Below are positions 20,442 to 31,050 of a stretch of 64,000 bases of DNA, one piece after another (position 1 is the stretch's first letter; each line of letters starts with the position of its first letter). Both the position numbers and the translations under genes were made by a program. Source of the stretch: Mesorhizobium loti CJ3sym (GTDB lineage Bacteria; Pseudomonadota; Alphaproteobacteria; Rhizobiales; Rhizobiaceae); contig NZ_AXAL01000006.1 of assembly GCF_000472785.1 (NCBI RefSeq), positions 248,208 through 312,207 of the forward strand. Reading direction: 5' to 3'. The notes beneath the pieces are model-generated. The model saw only the letters and a program-made list of their open reading frames with translations, ran no database searches and was not told the DNA's origin.

Positions 20442-22106
20442 TTAGCTGGCCTTCAGCCTCGACCCGGTCAGCAGGCCGCGCTCTTCCAGCACAGGGTAGG
20501 CCATCGACGCCAGCAGCGAGTTGATCTGCTTCAGGTCGCGGATGGTGTCGAGATGGATCGAGCTGGTCTCGATGCTCCTGGCGGTGCCCTCGCGCAGCCG
20601 CAGGAAATGGCTGGCGCTGGTTTCCTTCTCGCGGTCGCGCAGCTGGTCCTTCTCCAGCACCAGCTGGCGGGCGGTTTCGGAATCGCGCGAGACCAGGACG
20701 TTGAAGGCAAGCCGTGCATTGGCCAGCACCGAGGCGTGGAAGGCGCAGAGTTCGCGCCAGCCCTCGGGTGTGAACTCCAGCCCGTGTTCGACCTTCTTCT
20801 TCACATGCACCAGCATGTTGCGCACGATGATGTCGCCAACCTGCTCGAGCTTGACGCAGGCGCCGATCAGCTCCTGGCAGCGCAATGCCTCGTCCTCGGT
20901 CAGCGGGTTCTTGGTGAGCTTGGCGAGGTAGAGTTTTATGGCCGCGTGCTTGCGGTCGACGCGGTCGTCGAGCGCTGCAAGCGCCTTGATCTTGTCGCTG
21001 TCGGCACTTTCATAGAGTTCCATGATGCGCTTCAGCATGATCTCGACGGTTTCGCAGACCCGCACCACTTCGCGCGTCGCATTGCCCAGCGCCTGACTTG
21101 GTATGTCGAGCGCGCTCTCGTTGAGCGCGGACAGCTCGATCACGTCGAGCGAGGCCGCCGCCACGGGCTTGGTGCCGAGCGCCACGATCTTTTCCGAGGC
21201 GCGATAGACGAAGCCGGCCAGCGGCAGGCCGGCAAGCAGGATGATCACATTGAACAGAATGTGGGCGTTGACGATCTGGTCCGCGGCCGTAGCGCCGAGG
21301 AAGGCGACATGCGGCCTGAAGATCATGAACAGGATCAGCATGACCAGCGAACCCAGCCCGCGCATCAGGAGATTGCCGATCGGCACCACGCGCACGGCAG
21401 GCCCGGCCGAGCGGGTCAGCATCGGCGCGATGATCGAGGAGCCAAGATTGACGCCGAGGATGAGGACGACGCCGAGTTCCGGGCTGATCAGGCCACGGCC
21501 GGCAAGCGTCGCCATCAGCAGCACCGCCGCGATGCTCGACTGGAACAGCCAGGTGATGACAGCCGCCAAGAGATAGGCGGTGATGGAATCGCTGGAGAAG
21601 TAATTGATTATGACCGGCATGAGCTGGCTGTTACGCAGCGGCTCGGACGCCTGTCCGATCATTTCCAGCGACAGGATCAAAAGGCCGATGCCGACCAGGA
21701 TGCGGCCGGTCTGGCGCCAGTCGCGGCGCTCGGTGGCCATGAACATCACCGTGCCGGTGATCAGGCAGAGTGGCACCAGCAGTGTCAGGTCGAAGGTCAA
21801 GAGTTTGACCACCAGCGCCGAGCCGATCTCGGCGCCGCGCACGGCCAATTGGCCGGCCGCACCCGAGACGATGCCGGAGCCGGCGAAGGAGCCGACCAAA
21901 AGCGTGACGGCCGTCGAGCTCTGCAGGGCGATTGCCAGGCCGGTTCCGGTCAGCACCGCCATGATCGGATTGCGCATGGTGGCGCGCAATTTATGGCGCA
22001 GGACGTCGCCATAGGCGCGCTCGACGCCGGTCTTCACCATGCGGGTGGCAAACAGCATCAGCGCGACCGCGCCGGCCAGATGCAGAAGGACGACGGAACC
22101 GCTCAT
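20442..22106 (-). CDS. Na+/phosphate symporter family protein with PhoU-like tail
   Basis: About 554 residues. The two inverted-repeat transport halves each carry a QSS motif (ALQSSTAVTLL and LFQSSIAAVLL), the signature of NptA/PNaS transporters. Around eight helices are followed by a helical C-terminal region (from about residue 340) typical of a PhoU-like domain. I start at MSGSVVLLHLAG (22106), which is preceded by an AGGCG; an in-frame GTG at 22133 is the alternative. Likely imports or exports phosphate. Confidence 0.85.
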   Translation of the reverse strand: MSGSVVLLHLAGAVALMLFATRMVKTGVERAYGDVLRHKLRATMRNPIMAVLTGTGLAIALQSSTAVTLLVGSFAGSGIVSGAAGQLAVRGAEIGSALVVKLLTFDLTLLVPLCLITGTVMFMATERRDWRQTGRILVGIGLLILSLEMIGQASEPLRNSQLMPVIINYFSSDSITAYLLAAVITWLFQSSIAAVLLMATLAGRGLISPELGVVLILGVNLGSSIIAPMLTRSAGPAVRVVPIGNLLMRGLGSLVMLILFMIFRPHVAFLGATAADQIVNAHILFNVIILLAGLPLAGFVYRASEKIVALGTKPVAAASLDVIELSALNESALDIPSQALGNATREVVRVCETVEIMLKRIMELYESADSDKIKALAALDDRVDRKHAAIKLYLAKLTKNPLTEDEALRCQELIGACVKLEQVGDIIVRNMLVHVKKKVEHGLEFTPEGWRELCAFHASVLANARLAFNVLVSRDSETARQLVLEKDQLRDREKETSASHFLRLREGTARSIETSSIHLDTIRDLKQINSLLASMAYPVLEERGLLTGSRLKAS

Positions 22107-22496
22107 TTCGGCGCCTGCATGCGGTCGGGGCACGCAGTGCGAACAGCGCGGCGATCATGGGGGAAAGCGAAAGTGCGAATCATGTTCATGGCAGCGACCG
22201 ATAATGAGCAGAATACTTTAGCCGAATAATAAAATTTTGTCGATTTCGAGGGGCCGTCGCGGCGCGACAAGGCGTGTCGGAAAATGGACGGATGCGGGAA
22301 ATGCCGCATCGCCGGTCCACGGCCACCGCGGGGGATCGGCCGCTGTTGCCGGGTGTCTCGCTGTCAACTTTGCGATGATGTTCAAATTTCCGAAATAAGC
22401 ACAGGAATTCATTACATAATTGTAATGCTTCCATTCAGTTTCAGTTCATCCGTTGGCCGTTATTCCATGGGGCATCGACAACCAAGGAGACTTCTC
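22107..22496. other. Intergenic promoter region between divergent genes, with a dyad
   Basis: 390 bases, AT-rich relative to the surroundings, lying between the Na/Pi symporter gene and the RcnB-like gene, which are divergent. Apart from the perfect dyad at 22410-22427, no gene, RNA or repeat is seen. Confidence 0.5.
22410..22427. promoter_or_regulatory. Perfect 18-base inverted repeat upstream of the RcnB-like gene
   Basis: CATTACA (22410-22416) TAAT TGTAATG (22421-22427), 69 bases before the start of the RcnB-like gene. The symmetry suggests a repressor or activator site; the cognate protein is unknown. Confidence 0.5.
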
Positions 22497-22877
22497 ATGA
22501 AACGCATTGTTCTTTCTGTCCTCGCCGTCGCGATGCTGGCTGCCACGTCGCTGACCGGCCAGGCCGCGCCGATGAATGCGCCGGTCGCGCCGCAGTCGAA
22601 TTACATCAAGGTCGACTGGCAGAAGCCCGGCCATCACAACGATGGCAAGAAGCGTGTCATCCAGAAGCGTTTCCACAAGAAGGTCATCGTGAAGCGGAAC
22701 AACTGGCGCAACGGCCAGAAATATTCCGGTTGGAGGCAGCACCAGCCGGTCCGCGACTATGGCCGCTACGGCCTGCATCGCCCGGGCCGCGGCCAGGAAT
22801 GGATCCGCGTCGGCAACGACTATGTGCTGGTCGGCATCCTCTCCGGCGTCATCTTCGGCGCGCTTGCCGCGCAGTAA
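22497..22877 (+). CDS. Small secreted basic protein, RcnB-like
   Basis: 126 residues. Sec signal peptide to about residue 23 (LSVLAVAMLAATSLTGQAA), then a Lys/Arg/Trp/Tyr-rich region ending in WIRVGNDYVLVGILSGVIFGAL. That last part is the mark of RcnB-type periplasmic proteins, whose best-known member modulates nickel/cobalt homeostasis in E. coli; rhizobia carry many paralogues of unknown role. Start at 22497 after AAGGAGA. Confidence 0.78.
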   Translation: MKRIVLSVLAVAMLAATSLTGQAAPMNAPVAPQSNYIKVDWQKPGHHNDGKKRVIQKRFHKKVIVKRNNWRNGQKYSGWRQHQPVRDYGRYGLHRPGRGQEWIRVGNDYVLVGILSGVIFGALAAQ

Positions 22878-23020
22878 GGTTCGATCGCTGGATTGAGCTG
22901 GGAAGGGCGGCCCGCAATGGCCGCCTTTCCTTTTTGCCCTGTGGAAACCGGGTATGGCCCGTATTGGGGGTCGTCGGATTTCTCTGGCATGATTATATGG
23001 TGGGGAAACGAGTTCCCTCA

Positions 23021-24958
23021 ATGCGCTTTCCGCCGGCCTTTCTCGACGAGATCCGCGACCGCGTGCCGATTTCATCGGTTATCGGCCAGCGCGTGGCGTG
23101 GGATCGCAAGAAGACCAATGCGTCTCGCGGAGACTATTGGGCCTGTTGCCCCTTCCATGGCGAGAAGAGCCCGTCCTTCCACTGCGAGGACAAGAAGGGG
23201 CGTTACCACTGTTTCGGCTGCTCGGTCTCGGGCGATCATTTCAAGTTCCTCACCGAACTCGAAGGATTGAGTTTTCCCGAAGCGGTGGAGAAGATCGCCG
23301 ACATGGCCGGCGTGCCAATGCCGGTCCGCGACGAACGCGAGGAACAGCGCGAGAAGGAACGCGCCAGCCTGACCGATGTCATGGAGATGGCGACTGCCTT
23401 CTTCCAGGAGCGGCTGCAGGGGCCTGAAGGAGCCAAAGCCCGCGCCTATCTCAGGGATCGCGGGCTGACACCGGCGACGCAGCAGTCGTTCCGGCTCGGC
23501 TTCGCTCCCGACAGCCGCAATGCGCTGAAGGAGCATCTGGCGGCAAAGGGCGTGCCGAAGGCCGACATCGAGGCGTGCGGGCTGGTGCGCCATGGCGACG
23601 ACATTCCGGTCTCTTATGACTGGTTCCGCGACCGGATCATGTTCCCGATCCCGGATTCGCGCGGCAGGATCATTGCCTTCGGTGGCCGAGCGCTGGCACC
23701 TGATGCGCTGGCCAAATACATGAACTCGCCTGACACCGAGCTCTTCCACAAGGGCAATGTGCTCTACAATTTCGCCCGTGCCCGCAAAGCCCTGGCCAAG
23801 GGCGGCACGGTGATTGCCGTCGAAGGCTATATGGACGTCATCGCGCTGGCGCAGGCCGGTTTCGAGAATGCGGTGGCGCCGCTTGGAACCGCGCTCACCG
23901 AAAACCAGCTCGAATTGCTTTGGCGCATGGCGCCCGAGCCGATGCTGTGCTTCGACGGCGACAAGGCCGGGCTGAAGGCGGCATGGCGTGCCGCCGACAT
24001 GGCGCTGCCTGCGGTCCAGGCCGGCCGTTCGGTGCGCTTCGCGCTGCTGCCGGAAGGCAAGGATCCCGACGATCTGGTCAAGGCCGAAGGGCCGGAAGCG
24101 TTCCGGGCGGTGCTTGCCGATGCGCGTCCACTGGTCGATCTCTTATGGATGCGCGAGACCGCGGGCGGTGTCTTCGACACGCCGGAGCGGCGGGCAGAAC
24201 TGGGAAAGACGCTGCGGGAACTCGCCAGCCGTATCCGCGACGAAAGCACGCGCTATCACTATCAGCGGGAAATGCGTGAGCGCGAAAAGAGCTTCTTCGG
24301 CTCGCAGCGTGATGCGCGGCAAGGGCGCCAGGACTGGAAACCGGGGCAGCAGGGCAAGGCAGCCGCACCCGGCGGCCAATTCGCCAAGCCTGGCGGCGGC
24401 CGCATGGCGATCACCGAAAGCCTCGGCCAATCCGCGCTGGTCAAGCGCGGCAGTGAAGGCATGTCGGTGCGTGAGGCGACGATCATCGTGGCGCTGGTCA
24501 ACCATCCGGCGCTGATCGACGAGAATTTCGCCCATGTCGAATTTCTCGATCTCGTCAATTCCGACCTGCAGCGGCTGCATGCCGCCATCCTCGACGCGAT
24601 GGCGCACGACATGGCCAATGACCGCCACGCGGTGGTGACGACGATCGAGCGCGCCGGCTGCGCCGAGATCTGGGAGCGTGCCGTCGGCCTGATCCGGCGG
24701 GCGCGGCAGTGGCCGGCGCTCGAGGCCGCCGCGCTCGACGATGCCCGTGACGCTCTGAACCAGGCGCTGCACTTGCAGCGCAGCGCACGCACCTTACATA
24801 AGGAGCTGAAACAGGCGGAAGCGGCGCTCGAAGCAGATCCCTCGGACGAAAACTTCCGCCATCTAATCGAAATTCAGGCGCAATTTCAGGATGTACAGGC
24901 GACAGAAGCGCTGATCGAAGGATTCGGCGTTTCGTCGGGCAGGGCCGGGCGAGCCTAA
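23021..24958 (+). CDS. dnaG: DNA primase
   Basis: 645 residues; makes RNA primers at the replication fork with DnaB. The N-terminal CHC2 zinc finger is seen as CPFHGEKSPSF with HCFGC (residues about 42-67). The TOPRIM core has VEGYMDVIALAQAG and CFDGDKAG near residues 270-315. A disordered Gln/Gly-rich linker (about 430-470) separates it from the C-terminal helicase-binding domain. Start at ATG 23021. Followed by rpoD after 423 bases, a pairing typical of this class. Confidence 0.96.
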   Translation: MRFPPAFLDEIRDRVPISSVIGQRVAWDRKKTNASRGDYWACCPFHGEKSPSFHCEDKKGRYHCFGCSVSGDHFKFLTELEGLSFPEAVEKIADMAGVPMPVRDEREEQREKERASLTDVMEMATAFFQERLQGPEGAKARAYLRDRGLTPATQQSFRLGFAPDSRNALKEHLAAKGVPKADIEACGLVRHGDDIPVSYDWFRDRIMFPIPDSRGRIIAFGGRALAPDALAKYMNSPDTELFHKGNVLYNFARARKALAKGGTVIAVEGYMDVIALAQAGFENAVAPLGTALTENQLELLWRMAPEPMLCFDGDKAGLKAAWRAADMALPAVQAGRSVRFALLPEGKDPDDLVKAEGPEAFRAVLADARPLVDLLWMRETAGGVFDTPERRAELGKTLRELASRIRDESTRYHYQREMREREKSFFGSQRDARQGRQDWKPGQQGKAAAPGGQFAKPGGGRMAITESLGQSALVKRGSEGMSVREATIIVALVNHPALIDENFAHVEFLDLVNSDLQRLHAAILDAMAHDMANDRHAVVTTIERAGCAEIWERAVGLIRRARQWPALEAAALDDARDALNQALHLQRSARTLHKELKQAEAALEADPSDENFRHLIEIQAQFQDVQATEALIEGFGVSSGRAGRA

Positions 24959-25381
24959 GTGCAGCTGAGTGCAAGAATGAGAGCGTGGCCAGCCTTCCCC
25001 AGGGGGCGGGGCGCGCTAAGTCGGGTAATTGATTCGCTTTTTTCATGCGAATCATGCGAGAGGCGCTTGACCTTCCGACAGAATGGCGGAATCAGGACGA
25101 TTCGAAACGTTAACCCGCACCCGCGCCGACGGGAAATGAGCGATGTGAGGTACTGGTCACTGGACAGGCAGGCAGCCTGCCACAGATATCAGGGTTAATC
25201 TGGACTTAGTGCATGTCGCCCAAAAGTGCGAACCGGTTTTGGGGCAACGACATGCACCAAACAAAGAGATTATACGGTTACTGGCCCGGTGAAGCGCGTT
25301 TCATAAGCGAGCACATCCGGTTTTGACTGGTCCGACAGTTTACGCGGCTTCGATGGCAGCCGCTTGGAGAAGATAAAAATT
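24959..25381 (+). other. dnaG-rpoD intergenic region
   Basis: 423 bases without a convincing gene. It holds a perfect 15-base palindrome GGCAGGC-A-GCCTGCC (25167-25181) and the 49-base repeat at 25209-25257, and presumably the rpoD promoters. A 79-codon open frame starting at base 24959 has no ribosome site or coding character. Confidence 0.6.
25209..25257. repeat. 49-base intergenic palindromic repeat, copy 1
   Basis: Ten-base perfect arms GTGCATGTCG (25209-25218) and CGACATGCAC (25248-25257), with inner arms CCCAAAA and TTTTGGG. It matches in reverse orientation the element at 56614-56662 over the full 49 bases (41 identical). It lies upstream of rpoD. Confidence 0.85.
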
Positions 25382-27406
<2,025 letters not shown>

Positions 27407-27435
27407 GTCGACCTCTATTTATCGCGAAGAGTTAA

Positions 27436-27458
27436 GGGCGCCGACTGGCGCCCTTTTT
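27436..27458 (+). terminator. Rho-independent terminator of rpoD
   Basis: Stem GGGCGCC (27436-27442), loop GACT, GGCGCCC (27447-27453), followed by TTTTT (27454-27458), 30 bases after the rpoD stop. Confidence 0.9.
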
Positions 27459-27469
27459 CGTTTCTTGCA

Positions 27470-28525
27470 TCAAATCGGCACGTTCAGCCGTGTTCCCTTC
27501 ACAACGATGCCGCCGCGGTCGCCGATCTCGATCGAGCCATAACGCTGTCTGAAACACAGGGGCAGCGGACGGTCGCCGGGGACTGACAGCCACAGGCGCA
27601 GCATGTGGCGCCGCCTGTCCGGGTCCGGCCAGTCGCGAAAACCCATGCGGTCGTGCAGCAGCGAATGATTGTAGACGAACTGCATGTCGCCGGGCCGCAG
27701 CCGCATCGACAGGTTCAGCCTGACATTATTGGCAAGGCTGTCGAAGAGATCCAGCGCTTCGACATGCGCCGCGCTCAGCCGCATGGCATCCGGGAAGCGC
27801 TGCGCGCTGTCGATGTACTGGCGCTGATAGATGCCGGTCAGCAATCCTGCATGCCAGTTGAGGACCGGGATTTCGAAATAGGGTTTTTCGCCCTCCGGTA
27901 TCTCGCCGCGCCGGTCGGTGGCGATCGGATCAAACAGCAGGCGGGCGAGATCCGGCCGGCTTTTGCGCATCTCGTTGTAGATCGTCACCGAGCTGACCAG
28001 CAGGGACTCGCCGCCTTGCATGGCATCCCTCAGGCAGAGCAGGCCGACGACATCGGCGGAGTCTGTATGAAACGTCTGGCGCTCCGCCGTCTGGTAGATG
28101 CGCGTCGTGGCGGCCTTCGCGTCGGCGCCGATGTCGCGGACATGGCCGAGTATATGGCCCTGGGCATTCTGGGAGCGAGCGCTTCCCAGATGGGCGCCAA
28201 TCCCGCAGAAGATCGTTGCCGTCATTTCAGCGGAATATCTTTCGACCGGGAGACCGCGCAGCACCTCGAAGCCAATGCCCACGACCAGTTTCTCGCGAAG
28301 GGCGGCAAGATGACCGGCAAGTCGCGGCAAGGGGAAACCGGCCCTGGTCAGGCCGCCGATATCCTGCGAGCCGGCAAGAAATCCGGTTGCCGCCAATTCC
28401 AACTCGGCGATGTCCCGGGGATCCAATTCGACCAGCCAATTCTGGGGATCTTTCGCCATGTCCTCGCCGATCCATGCGGCAGGAATGTCGATCCGGTCCG
28501 GCGGCAGGTTTGTTGTCTCACGCAT
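27470..28525 (-). CDS. TauD/TfdA-family Fe(II)/2-oxoglutarate dioxygenase
   Basis: 351 residues, cytosolic. The iron ligands are seen as HTDSAD (H-x-D, near residue 150) and a distal His in NHSLLHDRMGF; the following RRHMLRLWLS supplies the 2-oxoglutarate Arg. Length suits the TauD/gamma-butyrobetaine-hydroxylase superfamily. The start at 28525 follows AGGAGAACTTC; the open frame continues upstream to 28744 without a ribosome site. Substrate unknown. Convergent with rpoD. Confidence 0.85.
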   Translation of the reverse strand: MRETTNLPPDRIDIPAAWIGEDMAKDPQNWLVELDPRDIAELELAATGFLAGSQDIGGLTRAGFPLPRLAGHLAALREKLVVGIGFEVLRGLPVERYSAEMTATIFCGIGAHLGSARSQNAQGHILGHVRDIGADAKAATTRIYQTAERQTFHTDSADVVGLLCLRDAMQGGESLLVSSVTIYNEMRKSRPDLARLLFDPIATDRRGEIPEGEKPYFEIPVLNWHAGLLTGIYQRQYIDSAQRFPDAMRLSAAHVEALDLFDSLANNVRLNLSMRLRPGDMQFVYNHSLLHDRMGFRDWPDPDRRRHMLRLWLSVPGDRPLPLCFRQRYGSIEIGDRGGIVVKGTRLNVPI

Positions 28526-28801
28526 GAAGTTCTCCTGCGGCTGGCTGGCCCTCGACGTCGGCCGGGATTTCCCGGATCGATGACCACGGCGGAGATTGCC
28601 GCAATCAGGCGGGTTTTTAAACCGGCTTTCCCTGGTTGGCGGTGACCGTCGCCTCAAGCTCCCACATGAGGGCGTGGATGCATCCTTGCGGGACGTTCGC
28701 CGCGGGAGGATAATTTCGTATCGGATGCATTTTCTGGGCGACAACCCGGATGCCCGCCCCGGCCAAGCCGCCGTGTCCGTGGCCCCGGAAGGAGGCGTAC
28801 C

Positions 28802-29095
28802 ATGACGACCTACATCATGCTGATGAACTGGACCGAGCAGGGCGCGAAGAACGTGCGCGATTCGCCAAAGCGCCTCGACGCTGCCAGGAAGCAGTTGGCC
28901 GAGATGGGCGGATCGTTCAAATCGTTCTTCCTGACCATGGGCGAATTCGACATGGTCGCGGTGGTCGAAGCGCCCGACGATGCGGTGCTGGCGCGTTTTG
29001 CGCTGATGCTGGCCGTGAGCGGAAACCTCAAGTCCCGGACGCTGAAGGCCTTCCCGGAATTCGCTTACCGCGAGATCATCTCGTCGCTTGGGTGA
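28802..29095 (+). CDS. GYD-domain protein
   Basis: 97-residue cytosolic alpha/beta ferredoxin-like protein. The opening TTYIMLMNWTEQGAKNVRDS and GSFKSFFLTMGEFDMVAVVEAPDD are diagnostic of the GYD family, distantly related to the dimeric Lrp ligand fold. The ribosome site AAGGAGG lies 7 bases before the start. Biochemical role unknown. It stands alone, 276 bases from the divergent dioxygenase gene; that gap shows no other feature. Confidence 0.85.
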   Translation: MTTYIMLMNWTEQGAKNVRDSPKRLDAARKQLAEMGGSFKSFFLTMGEFDMVAVVEAPDDAVLARFALMLAVSGNLKSRTLKAFPEFAYREIISSLG

Positions 29096-29198
29096 AAGCG
29101 GCCGGTTTCTCGACGGCGATGACCAGGTGACGGCGTGACGGCGCTTTGCCGCAGGACGGAACGCTTCGCCGTGATAGGATGCGCCAGGGGAGATCGCG

Positions 29199-29468
29199 AT
29201 GAAGAAAGTCTCGATATTGGTTGTTGGCCTTGCCTTGATATCGGAGCCGCCAATCGATGCCTACGCCGTCGCGCAAAAGCCGGTCGGCATGGCCAATCCG
29301 GCATCCCTGCATTGCGGCGAGATCGGCGGGCGCGTGGTGATCAGGAAGGACAAGGCCGGCAACGAATACGGATTTTGCCGCTTGCCCAATGGGCGCCTGT
29401 GCGAGGAGTGGGCGCTGTTTCGCGACAACAAATGCGTCGGGCCAAAGGCGGCCATGCGCGGCAAGTGA
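29199..29468 (+). CDS. Secreted DUF333-domain protein
   Basis: 89 residues. N-terminal signal peptide (VSILVVGLALISEPPIDAYA), then the DUF333 core: ANPASLHCGEIGGRVVIRKD, GFCRLPNGRLCEEWALFRDN with conserved cysteines likely forming a disulfide. This family of periplasmic or outer-membrane lipoproteins has no established activity, although it is often labelled hemolysin-like. The ribosome site is GGGGAG with the ATG at 29199. It is followed after 26 bases by the DMT transporter gene and may share its transcript. Confidence 0.8.
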   Translation: MKKVSILVVGLALISEPPIDAYAVAQKPVGMANPASLHCGEIGGRVVIRKDKAGNEYGFCRLPNGRLCEEWALFRDNKCVGPKAAMRGK

Positions 29469-29494
29469 CGCGCAGCGCGATATAGGGTGAGATC

Positions 29495-30559
29495 ATGTCC
29501 GAGCCGCATTCCCATTCGCATCTCTGGCCCGGTGTGCCGCTGGCGCTTGGCTCGGCTATCCTGTTCGGAGCGACGCCGCCACTTTCGAAGCTGCTGCTCG
29601 ATGCCGTGAACCCCTTCATGCTTGCCGGCCTGCTCTATCTCGGCGCCGGTGTCGGCCTCGCTTTCTATCGCCTGCTTCGCGGCAAGCAGGCCGCCGCCGG
29701 CGAGGCGCAACTGGCTGCTCGGGATATTCCGTGGCTGGCGCTGGCAATCGGCATGGGTGGCATCGTCGCGCCGGTGCTGTTGATGTTCGGCCTGACGTTG
29801 AACACCGCGTCCAGTTCGGCGCTGCTGCTCAATCTCGAAGGGCTGGCGACGATGGCGATCGCCTGGCTCGTCTACCGCGAGAATGTCGACCGGCGGCTGC
29901 TCGTAGGCGCCTTCGCCATCCTTGCCGGCGCCGTTCTGCTGTCGTGGCAAGGCGACGGCGTCGCCTTCAACCTTGGCGCCATGCTGGTCGCCGGGGCATG
30001 CCTGGCGTGGGGGCTGGACAACAATTTCACCCGCAAGATCTCGGCCACCGATCCGGTGGTGATCGCCATGCTCAAGGGGTTGGTGGCGGGTGCCGTCAAT
30101 GTCGGGCTGGCCATGGCAGCCGGGGCTTCGTTTCCTCCAGCGTCAATCGTGGCGGCGACGGCCGCCGTCGGCTTCTTCGGCATCGGCGTCAGCCTTGTGA
30201 TGTTCATCGTCGCGTTACGCCATCTCGGCACCGCGCGGACCGGCGCCTATTATTCGCTGGCTCCGTTCATCGGTGCGCTGCTGGCCATCGCCATGCTGGG
30301 CGATGCCGTCACCTTCAATCTGGTGATATCAGGGCTGCTGATGGGCGTCGGCCTGTGGCTGCATCTGTCGGAGCGTCATGACCATCAACACGACCATGAG
30401 GAACTGGAACACGAGCACAACCATGTGCACGACGAACACCACCAGCACCATCATGACGGGCCGGTGAGCGAGCCGCATTCGCACTGGCACCGGCACGCAC
30501 CGATGCGCCATCGGCATCCGCATTATCCGGACCTGCATCATCGTCACGGCCACGGCTGA
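29495..30559 (+). CDS. DMT/EamA-family transporter with a His-rich C-terminal tail
   Basis: 354 residues. Ten hydrophobic helices in two EamA repeats (residues about 10-290), opening with LWPGVPLALGSAILFGATPPLSK in the EamA style. The N-terminus is MSEPHSHSH. The last 60 residues are dominated by His (HDHQHDHEELEHEHNH and later HRHPHYPDLHHRHGHG), which suggests binding of Zn, Ni or Co at the cytoplasmic face. The following DCC gene begins 13 bases later. Substrate may be a metal complex or a metabolite; the tail is the main clue. Confidence 0.85.
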   Translation: MSEPHSHSHLWPGVPLALGSAILFGATPPLSKLLLDAVNPFMLAGLLYLGAGVGLAFYRLLRGKQAAAGEAQLAARDIPWLALAIGMGGIVAPVLLMFGLTLNTASSSALLLNLEGLATMAIAWLVYRENVDRRLLVGAFAILAGAVLLSWQGDGVAFNLGAMLVAGACLAWGLDNNFTRKISATDPVVIAMLKGLVAGAVNVGLAMAAGASFPPASIVAATAAVGFFGIGVSLVMFIVALRHLGTARTGAYYSLAPFIGALLAIAMLGDAVTFNLVISGLLMGVGLWLHLSERHDHQHDHEELEHEHNHVHDEHHQHHHDGPVSEPHSHWHRHAPMRHRHPHYPDLHHRHGHG

Positions 30560-30572
30560 GCGTGCCAAGATC

Positions 30573-30959
30573 ATGCTCAAGCCCAGGCCTGAACTGACCG
30601 TCTGGTACAACACGCGGTGCCCCGTCTGCGATGCCGGCATTGTCAGGCAGAAGCGGCGGCTGATCGAGGCGGTCAAGGCCGGGCGGATCGAATTTCGCGA
30701 TATCAATCCGGAGCCGGCGGCACTTGCCGGATTTGGCGTCTCGCTGGAGGACATCCGCCGCCGGCTGCATGCCACCGACGCGGATGGCCGGCTGCTGGTC
30801 GGCGCCGATGTCGCCATCGCGGTGTGGAGGATCACGCCGGGCGAGGGCTGGCTGGCCGCGCTTTTCGGCAATCCGGTTGCCTTGCCGCTGACGCGCTTTG
30901 CCTATGATCGCTTCGCCGGTCTGCTCTATGCCTGGAACCGCCGCAAGGGCCGCTGGTAA
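30573..30959 (+). CDS. DCC-family (DUF393) thiol-disulfide oxidoreductase-like protein
   Basis: 128 residues. The thioredoxin-like motif YNTRCPVCDAG puts cysteines at 16 and 19, followed by RRLIEAVKAGRIEFRDI. Typical DCC features include ADGRLLVGADVAIAVWR and a hydrophobic C-terminus. It begins 13 bases after the DMT transporter gene, so it is probably cotranscribed. Family members are predicted disulfide oxidoreductases of unknown partners. Confidence 0.85.
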   Translation: MLKPRPELTVWYNTRCPVCDAGIVRQKRRLIEAVKAGRIEFRDINPEPAALAGFGVSLEDIRRRLHATDADGRLLVGADVAIAVWRITPGEGWLAALFGNPVALPLTRFAYDRFAGLLYAWNRRKGRW

Positions 30960-31050
30960 CGGCTGATCCGCTGCTCAAGATTTGAACCTGGATGCAGTTG
31001 CATCTTCCTGATTGGGAATGGTTTTCCAAAAGCCGGCTCTCATTTTGCAT

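Noticed and set aside
20175..22229. 684-codon plus-strand open frame opposite the Na/Pi symporter
   Set aside because: Its translation is full of low-complexity charged residues and has no domain, whereas the minus strand encodes a clear symporter with two QSS motifs.
25167..25181. Perfect GGCAGGC-A-GCCTGCC palindrome as a terminator for dnaG
   Set aside because: No T-run follows on either strand, and it is about 210 bases from the dnaG stop.
24959..25198. 79-codon frame after dnaG
   Set aside because: Starts right after the dnaG stop without a ribosome site, has no homologous look, and contains a repeat-rich non-coding region.
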